Source: a bacterium (lineage in GTDB: Bacteria; Campylobacterota; Campylobacteria; Campylobacterales; Sulfurimonadaceae). From it: a stretch of 5,063 nt of DNA. Location: contig JAHJFL010000111.1 in NCBI GenBank assembly GCA_018824795.1, positions 1-5,063 of the forward strand, given 5' to 3'. This document shows positions 1 through 5,063 of the stretch, piece by piece (positions within the stretch are counted from its first letter, which is position 1; each line of letters begins with the position of its first letter). The notes under the pieces are model-generated. The model was not told where the DNA came from and did no database searches. It was given only the letters and a program-made list of their open reading frames with translations. Both the position numbers and the translations under genes were made by a program.

Positions 1-1
1 A

Positions 2-733
2 AATAAGCATCTCTATCAGGGCGTTGGAGTGTATAGTCATTATGAAAAATCTGCTTTTATAATTGAACCATTTTTTGCATACAAAGACCTCCTTTATGAC
101 GAAACAGCCCCTGGAGAACTCTCCTACCACTATGGAGCACGTACTTATGATAGCAGTGTCGGCTTTATTTATGATGTAACCTATACAAAAACTAAAGGTA
201 CTTCTGGTGAGAACAATATTGATGCGTATGCTTATGCAGCAAAAATTGGTTATCAGTTCGACACTCCATACAATACACAGTTTACTGTAGGAAAGCTTTA
301 TGCCTCAGGGGATAAAGACCCTACTGACAATATCAAAGAAACCTATACTGCACCCTTTGGAAGTATGACCGGCCCTAACTACGGTCGTATGGACATTATG
401 GTTTGGTCAAATATGAAAGACTACCAAACAATGCTCTCTTTTAATCCGACAAAAGATTTTTTCATTAAGGCTGCGTTTCATAGATTTGAACTTGCAGAAG
501 CTACTGATAAATGGTATACCTTTGGATATGCAAATAAACCAGGAAATACCTATACACATATTGGTGATGAATATGACCTTACTGTGAAGTATAAAGCAAG
601 TAAAAATCTTGACCTTACAGCAATTGCGACTTATTTAAACGCAGGTGATTTTATTACAAAAAATGAGATTGCACAAAATGATGCAACAAAACTATTTTTA
701 CAGTTTAAATATAAATTTTCAACAAAGAAATAG
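2..733 (+). CDS. Outer-membrane beta-barrel porin, alginate-export-like family (5' partial)
   Basis: The reading frame is open from the first base of the window, so this is the C-terminal 243 residues of a longer protein; the GTG at 29 is only an internal valine codon. The sequence alternates short amphipathic strands rich in Y, F and T with polar loops rich in G, D, N and K, as expected for an outer-membrane beta-barrel. The end resembles the alginate-export porin family: HIGDEYDLTVKY (visible residues 186 onward), NAGDFI (213-218), then a last strand LFLQFKYKF (231-239) acting as the beta-signal for assembly by BAM. Four more residues, STKK, follow the final Phe. Known members of this family pass alginate or other solutes across the outer membrane; in Campylobacterota the substrate is generally unknown, so alginate transport should not be assumed. 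It runs convergently toward serA and is probably transcribed independently. The fold is fairly sure, the family moderately sure, the substrate unknown. Confidence 0.8.
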   Translation, partial: NKHLYQGVGVYSHYEKSAFIIEPFFAYKDLLYDETAPGELSYHYGARTYDSSVGFIYDVTYTKTKGTSGENNIDAYAYAAKIGYQFDTPYNTQFTVGKLYASGDKDPTDNIKETYTAPFGSMTGPNYGRMDIMVWSNMKDYQTMLSFNPTKDFFIKAAFHRFELAEATDKWYTFGYANKPGNTYTHIGDEYDLTVKYKASKNLDLTAIATYLNAGDFITKNEIAQNDATKLFLQFKYKFSTKK

Positions 734-757
734 AGTCTGAAAAGTTTTTAGAGAGAG

Positions 758-782
758 AACATCAAGAAAAATTCTTGATGTT
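758..782. terminator. Hairpin between convergent porin and serA, possible bidirectional terminator
   Basis: Positions 758-768 (aacatcaagaa) and 772-782 (ttcttgatgtt) are perfect inverted repeats around a 3-nt AAA loop, giving an 11-bp stem. It sits 24 bp after the porin stop and 16 bp beyond the serA stop, where a terminator shared by two convergent genes is expected. The stem is AT-rich (3 G-C pairs) and neither side carries a clean run of T: the + side continues aaagagag, and the - side reads ctctctctaaaaac. It may therefore end transcription only weakly, or act mainly as a 3'-end stabilising hairpin. Confidence 0.55.
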
Positions 783-798
783 AAAGAGAGTCTAAATA

Positions 799-2385
799 TT
801 AAAGACGTGCGTAGTTTACACTAATACAAGCTTCAAGAGCTGCTAATTCGCTTAATGTTTGATCACTCACGGCATTATCTACAAGAATAATTGCCAATGC
901 TTCAGATTTATCATTTCTCGCCAATGAGAAGTCAGCGATATTAACATTGTTTTTACCAAGAGTTGTTCCAATACTTCCAATAACACCTGGGACATCGCTA
1001 TTTTTAAATAAAATCATGTCACCTTTTAATGCTACTTCAATATCAAAACCATCAATCGCAACGATACGTTTTACATTATCATCAAAGATTGTAGCACTAA
1101 TACTTGTAACACCCTCAGCAGTTGTAAGTTTTACAGTAATAACGTTTTTGAATACAGAAGAGTCAGCTAAAGCTTCTGATTCTATAGTTATTCCTTTTTC
1201 TTTTGCAACAAACTCTGCGTTTACATAGTTAATTGTATCTTCAGAGTTTTGGCTCATTGCACCAACAGCAACAAAAGTAGAAAGAGAGTCAACATAATTT
1301 GATATATCACCCTGCCCGCTTACTTTTATAGCTACGATTTGAGACTTATTAATCTGAGATGCTAAGAAACCAATTTTTTGTCCCATTTCTAAGAATGGTT
1401 TTACATATGGTGGTATTTTACTCTCATCGATAGGTAAGTTCATTGCATGTGCAAATGAGATACCTTTTGCTGCTTCTATTGCGTTTTGTGCCGCTTGAAC
1501 ACCAATGTTGTACTGAGACTCAAATGTATTTGCACCTAAGTGTGGAGAAACCGTTACATTATCTAAGTCAAGTAATGGGTGATCTGTTGCTGGCTCTTTG
1601 TTAAATACATCTATACCTGCAAAACGGATTTTACCAGATGTAAGACCATTATAAAGTGCTTCTTCATTGTAAAGACCGCCACGAGCACAGTTAATCAATA
1701 CAACACCGTCTTTCATTTTAGCAATTTCTGCTTCATTGATCATGCCGACTGTTTCTTGATTTTTTGGTGTGTGGATAGTAATAATGTCACACGCTAAGAT
1801 ATCGTCAAAGTTTTTCGTGTATGTCATATCGCAATCTGTAACTTTTGATGGATGAATATATGGATCGTATGCAACAATTTCCATTTCAAAAGATTTTGCA
1901 CGTTTTGCAACACGAGAGCCTATGTTACCAAAACCGATAACACCAAGTTTTTTACCTTTAAGCTCATAACCATACCATTTTTCACGCTTCCAAACTCTAT
2001 CAAGTTTTAAGTGGTTGTGAGAATATGGGAACATTCTCATACATGAAAGCATATGTGTCATAGTAAGTTCAACTGCAGCTATTGTGTTTGCAGTTGGCAC
2101 ATTCATGACAATGATACCTTCTTTAGAACAGCCGTCAATATCTACGTTGTCTACACCTACACCTGCACGAACAATTGCTTTCATGTTTTTTGCATGTGCA
2201 ATAAAGCTTGCATCTACATCAGTAGAACTTCTTGTAATTGCTACATCAGCCTGCTCAATAATGTCTAAAAGTTTTACTTTATCTTCATCTGCTGCCATGA
2301 TAAAATTAATGTTCTTATCATTACGAAGCATCTCTAAACCGGCTTCATGTATATGGTCACAAACAACTATAGTATGTTTTTTCAT
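799..2385 (-). CDS. serA: D-3-phosphoglycerate dehydrogenase SerA
   Basis: This cytoplasmic enzyme oxidises 3-phosphoglycerate to 3-phosphohydroxypyruvate with NAD+, the first committed step of serine synthesis. The 528 residues match the long, four-part form of the family: substrate-binding domain (about 1-98 and 295-320), NAD-binding Rossmann domain (about 99-294), an intervening ASB domain (about 320-450) and a C-terminal ACT domain (about 455-528). Visible motifs are RAGVGVDNVD (73-82), the dinucleotide loop GFGNIG (151-156) with acidic D174 after strand 2, and the 2-hydroxyacid dehydrogenase catalytic set R235 (NCARGG), E264 (FNKEP) and H282 (SPHLGAN). The ACT domain keeps D464 and N482, at positions corresponding to serine-binding residues in characterised enzymes, so feedback inhibition by serine is plausible. 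The ATG start is supported by AGAGGAA seven bases upstream, and it overlaps the preceding gene's stop as ATGA. It is last in the rpsA cluster. Confidence 0.96.
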   Translation of the reverse strand: MKKHTIVVCDHIHEAGLEMLRNDKNINFIMAADEDKVKLLDIIEQADVAITRSSTDVDASFIAHAKNMKAIVRAGVGVDNVDIDGCSKEGIIVMNVPTANTIAAVELTMTHMLSCMRMFPYSHNHLKLDRVWKREKWYGYELKGKKLGVIGFGNIGSRVAKRAKSFEMEIVAYDPYIHPSKVTDCDMTYTKNFDDILACDIITIHTPKNQETVGMINEAEIAKMKDGVVLINCARGGLYNEEALYNGLTSGKIRFAGIDVFNKEPATDHPLLDLDNVTVSPHLGANTFESQYNIGVQAAQNAIEAAKGISFAHAMNLPIDESKIPPYVKPFLEMGQKIGFLASQINKSQIVAIKVSGQGDISNYVDSLSTFVAVGAMSQNSEDTINYVNAEFVAKEKGITIESEALADSSVFKNVITVKLTTAEGVTSISATIFDDNVKRIVAIDGFDIEVALKGDMILFKNSDVPGVIGSIGTTLGKNNVNIADFSLARNDKSEALAIILVDNAVSDQTLSELAALEACISVNYARL

Positions 2386-2870
2386 TCTTTTTCCTCTTTG
2401 TATGGCTTAATGGTCGCCGTAATTTGATAGTTTTTTAGTACTTTCACTAAAGAATTTAATTTATTTACATCTTGTGAATAAATAAGTAATGCTATGGCGT
2501 CTTTATCTTTTTTTAAATAATATTTTAAAGCGTGTCTTCTTAGCTCCTCTTTTAAACAAAAAAGCTGATAAGGGTCTAAAAGTGAAGCTGAAAGCTCATA
2601 TGTAATAGTAATAGCATTAACTATTTTTTCATTCAAATCTAATGTAACATACACCTCATTAACGGGGTAGAAATAGCCCAATCTTTGAGTTTGTGAAAAA
2701 TGATCTAACCAAATATTCTTTGGCTTTTCTGAAATAACTTCATTCGATAGTACGAGAGGCTTTGATTCTTTTTGCTCTTGTAAAGAGTTGATTGAAATTA
2801 AAAAAAAGATGATAAAAATGGCCACTCCAATCGCAAGAAGAGGAGTAAACCATCTTAAAATCTTTTGCAT
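2382..2870 (-). CDS. Conserved hypothetical single-pass membrane protein between rpsA and serA
   Basis: This is a 162-residue protein of unknown function. A short basic N-terminus (MQKILRW) is followed by one strongly hydrophobic segment (about residues 8-28, LLAIGVAIFIIFFLI), then a polar region to the end. By the positive-inside rule the N-terminus should be cytoplasmic and residues from about 30 periplasmic; the segment could be an anchor or an uncleaved signal. The soluble part mixes predicted strands (VYVTLDL, 73-79; AITITYEL, 86-93; AIALLIYS, 125-132; ITATIKPY, 150-157) with a charged helix (about 103-120), suggesting a small alpha/beta domain; there is one cysteine, C105. I recognise no enzyme motif. 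Its ATG lies 8 nt after the rpsA stop without a convincing Shine-Dalgarno, and its TGA overlaps the serA ATG, so expression probably depends on translation of rpsA. The equivalent C. jejuni gene (Cj0892c, from memory) is annotated only as a putative periplasmic protein. Confidence 0.85.
   Translation of the reverse strand: MQKILRWFTPLLAIGVAIFIIFFLISINSLQEQKESKPLVLSNEVISEKPKNIWLDHFSQTQRLGYFYPVNEVYVTLDLNEKIVNAITITYELSASLLDPYQLFCLKEELRRHALKYYLKKDKDAIALLIYSQDVNKLNSLVKVLKNYQITATIKPYKEEKE
2391..2397 (-). promoter_or_regulatory. Ribosome binding site of serA, inside the upstream gene
   Basis: On the minus strand AGAGGAA lies within the last codons of the 162-residue gene, with about 5-7 bases between its core and the serA ATG at 2385. 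It fixes the serA start and lets ribosomes initiate there directly as well as by coupling through the ATGA overlap. Confidence 0.75.
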
Positions 2871-2878
2871 TCTAAAGA

Positions 2879-4534
2879 TTACTTAAATTTATCTTTTATT
2901 AAATCACCCAAAGAGTGTGATTCATTGTCATTGATCTCTTCAAGCATTGCCTGATTTTTAATGTAATCTAGTTTTTTCACAGATAAACGAATACGATCTT
3001 TACGAGTATCGATTACCGCGATTGCTGCTTCAATTTCTTGACCAACAGCAAGTTCTTCTTTTACAAGTGGTGCTAAATCTTCATCACGAATAAGTGCATC
3101 AACGCCATCTTCTAAAGATACGAATACACCGAACTCTTTAATGTCACGAATAGTACCAGTTACAATTGAGTTTGCTTTATGCGTTGCTGCAAAAGCATCA
3201 ATTGGGCTCTCTAAAAGCGTTTTACGATTTAAAGAGATTTTTTGATCTTCTTCATTGATTTTTGCAATTTTAACTTCTACTTCGTCACCAGTTTTTAAAA
3301 TGTCTTTACATTTTACATTTTTGTCCCAAGATACATCTTGATTATGTAAAAGACCTTCTACTCCAGCAATACGAACAAACGCACCAAAGTCAGTTAAAGA
3401 TGTAACAGTTCCAGTCACAACATCACCTTCTTTGTAGTTTTTCATAAAATCATCAAATGGCTTCGCTAAAAGTTTTTTCAATGAAACACGAAGCTTATGC
3501 GTCTTAGGGTTTATTTCTATAACTTCAACGTCAATTTCTTGACCAACAGTTAAGTAATCAGCCGGGTTTTTAACATTTTTGTCCCATGAAATCTCAGAGA
3601 TATGTAAGAAACCTTCTATATCATTTCCTAAGTCAACAAATACACCATATGCTTCAATATTTGAAACTGTTACTGTAATTGTATCGCCTTCATCTAATTC
3701 AGACTCAACTTCTGCCCAAGGGTCAGTGTTCACTGCTTTAATTGAAAGAGAAAGGTGACGCTTGTCTTTATCATAAGCAATTGCTTTAACAGCAACTACA
3801 TCACCGTCTTTGTAAAGTTTAGATGGATTTACCGGGCCTTTGTAGCTTATTTCGTTGTAGTGAACTAAACCATCAACACCACCAACATCTACGAACATTC
3901 CGTAGCTAGTGATTTTTTTGATTACACCCTCAACAACTGTATCTTCAGCCATCAATTGATCGATAATCTCTTTTTTCTTTTTTCTTTCTTCATTGAAAAG
4001 TTTACGACGAGAAACAATGATTGAATTCTCTCCTTCGTCTATTTTTACAACCTGAGCTTTGATCTTACGACCAACAACCTCTTCATTGTCTTTAAACGCT
4101 GCTAATGAACGAGGCATAAAGAAAACTACATCGTCAGCTTCTACTACGTAACCACCACGATTTTTCTTCGTAATAATACCTTCGATAATTACATCTTCAA
4201 AGTTTTCTTTATTTGCATCAATAAAGTCAATAGTTTTTTGTTGCTCTAAAACCTTTTTGTATGAAATCTTAGGACGCTCGTTGTAGTATCCCATGATCAT
4301 AACTTTGATTTTATCACCAGCACCAAATTTTAATACACCATCTTCACTGATTTCATCTAAACTAAGGATACCCTCTAGTTTATCACCAACACCAACGAGT
4401 GCTCTATTCTCATCTTCTTGGATCTCAACTATCTGACCCTCTACAATGCGACTTGTTTCTTGCTTTTTTTCGCTTGCAGCGAACATCTCTGCAAAACTTT
4501 CTTCTTCTTCAAATGATTCGTTATCGAACGCCAT
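2879..4534 (-). CDS. rpsA: 30S ribosomal protein S1 (bS1)
   Basis: S1 binds the 30S subunit and single-stranded mRNA and helps recruit and unfold messages at initiation. The 551 residues are close to the 557 of E. coli S1 and hold six S1 (OB-fold) domains at about 29-94, 113-177, 198-266, 282-353, 369-436 and 454-520. The acidic N-terminal segment contains ESFAEMFAAS (residues 12-21), which resembles ESFAQLFEES at the start of E. coli S1, the helix that docks on protein uS2. Domains 3 to 6 carry the RNA-binding signature with aromatic residues (SYGMFVDVGG, AYGVFVDLGN, DFGAFVRIAG, EFGVFVSLED); domains 1 and 2 lack it, as in other S1 proteins, where they bind the ribosome rather than mRNA. The ATG is supported by AGAGGA six bases upstream. 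It is the first gene of the cluster leading to serA, and is separated from ispH by 139 bp with promoter-like sequences. Confidence 0.97.
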   Translation of the reverse strand: MAFDNESFEEEESFAEMFAASEKKQETSRIVEGQIVEIQEDENRALVGVGDKLEGILSLDEISEDGVLKFGAGDKIKVMIMGYYNERPKISYKKVLEQQKTIDFIDANKENFEDVIIEGIITKKNRGGYVVEADDVVFFMPRSLAAFKDNEEVVGRKIKAQVVKIDEGENSIIVSRRKLFNEERKKKKEIIDQLMAEDTVVEGVIKKITSYGMFVDVGGVDGLVHYNEISYKGPVNPSKLYKDGDVVAVKAIAYDKDKRHLSLSIKAVNTDPWAEVESELDEGDTITVTVSNIEAYGVFVDLGNDIEGFLHISEISWDKNVKNPADYLTVGQEIDVEVIEINPKTHKLRVSLKKLLAKPFDDFMKNYKEGDVVTGTVTSLTDFGAFVRIAGVEGLLHNQDVSWDKNVKCKDILKTGDEVEVKIAKINEEDQKISLNRKTLLESPIDAFAATHKANSIVTGTIRDIKEFGVFVSLEDGVDALIRDEDLAPLVKEELAVGQEIEAAIAVIDTRKDRIRLSVKKLDYIKNQAMLEEINDNESHSLGDLIKDKFK

Positions 4535-4540
4535 TACCTA

Positions 4541-4546
4541 TCCTCT
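4541..4546 (-). promoter_or_regulatory. Shine-Dalgarno of rpsA
   Basis: AGAGGA on the minus strand with a 6-nt spacer (taggta) to the ATG at 4534. It decides the rpsA start. A strong SD on the S1 message contrasts with its absence before the next gene. Confidence 0.8.
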
Positions 4547-4567
4547 TGTTACATAAAAATTGTCGTG

Positions 4568-4580
4568 ATTGTACCAAAAA
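4568..4580 (-). promoter_or_regulatory. Probable rpsA promoter, extended -10 (TGG-TACAAT)
   Basis: On the minus strand a T-run (TTTTT) leads into TGG and then TACAAT, one mismatch from TATAAT with a TGn extension. Campylobacterota sigma-70 promoters typically have this T-rich stretch and extended -10 with little or no -35, so the match is good. Transcription would start near 4561, giving a leader of roughly 27 nt containing the rpsA Shine-Dalgarno. This is a motif match only. Confidence 0.5.
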
Positions 4581-4584
4581 TATG

Positions 4585-4612
4585 ATTATATTTCTATTAA
4601 ATCTAGGGTAAA
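4585..4612 (-). promoter_or_regulatory. Second, upstream promoter candidate for rpsA (TTTACC - 16 nt - TATAAT)
   Basis: A perfect TATAAT at 4590-4585 (minus strand) is preceded at 16 nt by TTTACC (4612-4607), which matches 4 of 6 bases of TTGACA. It lies 12 nt upstream of the other -10, so the two would give starts about 17 nt apart. In DNA this AT-rich a TATAAT can occur by chance, hence the lower confidence. Confidence 0.35.
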
Positions 4613-4651
4613 GTTCTAATAAATATAAAATTTGTTAATGATTTAGAATAT

Positions 4652-4675
4652 AAAAGCTCTGAAAAAAGAGTTCTT
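4652..4675 (-). terminator. Weak hairpin just after ispH
   Basis: Beginning in the ispH stop codon, the minus strand can pair AAGAaCTCT with AGAGcTTTT (one A-C mismatch and one G-T pair) around a TTTTTC loop, followed by ATATTC. The 3' arm supplies a short T-run. It may be a weak or leaky terminator, so some ispH transcripts could continue into rpsA. Confidence 0.3.
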
Positions 4676-5063
4676 AGTCATCAATATGCTCTTGAATAGC
4701 ATTAATAACATTTTGTATTATCCAGTCAGGTGTAGAAGCTCCAGCGCTGATACCACAAAAATCTTTTTCTTTAAACCAAGAAAAATCCAGTTCTTTTTCA
4801 TCCTCAATATGGTAGCTAAAAGGACAGTATTCTTGTGAAATGCTAAAAAGCTGTTTTGTATTTGATGAATTTTTTCCACCAATAATAATCATGACATCAG
4901 CTAGTTCTGCAATGTCTCTCACAGCTACCTGATTCTCAAAAGTTGCGTTACAGATGGTGTTAAAAACTCTCACCTCTTTATGTCGTGGAATCAGATAATT
5001 GACAATGGCCATATAGTCTTCAACTTTTCTTGTTGTCTGTGCAACCATAGCTATGCGTTCACC
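4674..5063 (-). CDS. ispH: 4-hydroxy-3-methylbut-2-enyl diphosphate reductase IspH (N-terminus outside window)
   Basis: IspH (LytB) is the last enzyme of the MEP pathway: it reduces HMBPP to IPP and DMAPP using a [4Fe-4S] cluster in the cytoplasm. The frame runs open to the window edge, so only the last 129 residues are visible, beginning GERIAMVAQTTRKVEDY; the full protein should be about 270-320 residues. AQTT contains the conserved active-site threonine (T167 in E. coli). FNTICNATFENQ carries the third cluster cysteine (C197 in E. coli). GGKNSSNTKQL holds the Ser-Ser-Asn that binds the substrate diphosphate, and SAGASTPDWII contains the conserved C-terminal serine (S269 in E. coli). The first two cluster cysteines lie in the missing part. 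The protein ends IQEHIDD at a TAA 139 bp before the rpsA start, on the same strand. The adjacency of ispH and rpsA is common in this phylum. Confidence 0.95.
   Translation of the reverse strand, partial: GERIAMVAQTTRKVEDYMAIVNYLIPRHKEVRVFNTICNATFENQVAVRDIAELADVMIIIGGKNSSNTKQLFSISQEYCPFSYHIEDEKELDFSWFKEKDFCGISAGASTPDWIIQNVINAIQEHIDD

Noticed and set aside
29..31. GTG as the start of the porin gene
   Set aside because: The frame is open upstream to the window edge, there is no Shine-Dalgarno or signal peptide at this point, and the residues upstream continue the barrel-like pattern.
947..1228. Open frame of 93 codons on the + strand
   Set aside because: It lies fully antisense to the serA ACT and ASB region, has no ribosome binding site of note and a composition that follows from the opposite-strand codons.
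1579..1797. Open frame of 72 codons on the + strand
   Set aside because: Antisense to the catalytic part of serA; a translation rich in Cys, Phe and Thr with no recognisable domain.
2053..2410. Two overlapping + strand open frames (71 and 108 codons) opposite the serA start
   Set aside because: They are antisense to conserved SerA sequence and overlap each other; cysteine-rich or low-information translations mark them as shadows.
4399..4611. Open frame of 70 codons on the + strand running from rpsA into the rpsA-ispH gap
   Set aside because: Mostly antisense to the S1 N-terminus, and its end covers the probable rpsA promoter; no supporting start signal.
4535..4673. Riboswitch or structured S1 autoregulatory leader in the ispH-rpsA gap
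   Set aside because: The sequence is AT-rich with no clear conserved stem set; only promoter-like motifs and a weak hairpin can be supported.
5046..5048. ATG as the start of ispH
   Set aside because: The frame continues to the window edge as GERIA, and a start here would lack the N-terminal half with two of the three cluster cysteines.

Overview
The window reads as a low-GC chromosomal segment of a Campylobacterota (epsilonproteobacterial) organism, most likely a Sulfurimonas-like free-living member. This rests on the protein sequences and on the order ispH > rpsA > small membrane protein > serA, which from memory matches Campylobacter jejuni and relatives. The genus is an inference. No mobile element, phage gene, CRISPR array, tRNA or rRNA is visible.

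Layout from left to right. (1) Positions 2-733, + strand: the C-terminal 243 residues of an outer-membrane beta-barrel protein resembling the alginate-export porin family; its start lies outside the window. (2) Positions 734-798: a short gap between convergent genes holding a perfect 11-bp hairpin, a possible shared terminator. (3) Positions 799-4534, - strand: a compact three-gene cluster read right to left, rpsA (ribosomal protein S1, six S1 domains), a 162-residue single-pass membrane protein of unknown function, and serA (D-3-phosphoglycerate dehydrogenase). The small gene starts 8 nt after the rpsA stop and overlaps serA by 4 nt (ATGA), so the three are probably cotranscribed and partly translationally coupled. 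(4) Positions 4535-4673: a 139-bp AT-rich leader with two promoter-like -10 elements and a good Shine-Dalgarno for rpsA, plus a weak hairpin after ispH. (5) Positions 4674-5063, - strand: the C-terminal 129 residues of IspH, the last enzyme of the MEP isoprenoid pathway; its N-terminus lies outside the window.

The genes serve separate housekeeping roles: isoprenoid precursors (IspH), mRNA recruitment to the ribosome (S1), the first committed step of serine synthesis (SerA) and outer-membrane transport (porin). The uncharacterised membrane protein locked between rpsA and serA is the main unknown. I see no evidence for a novel multi-gene system here; the findings are modest points about gene coupling, regulation and residue substitutions.
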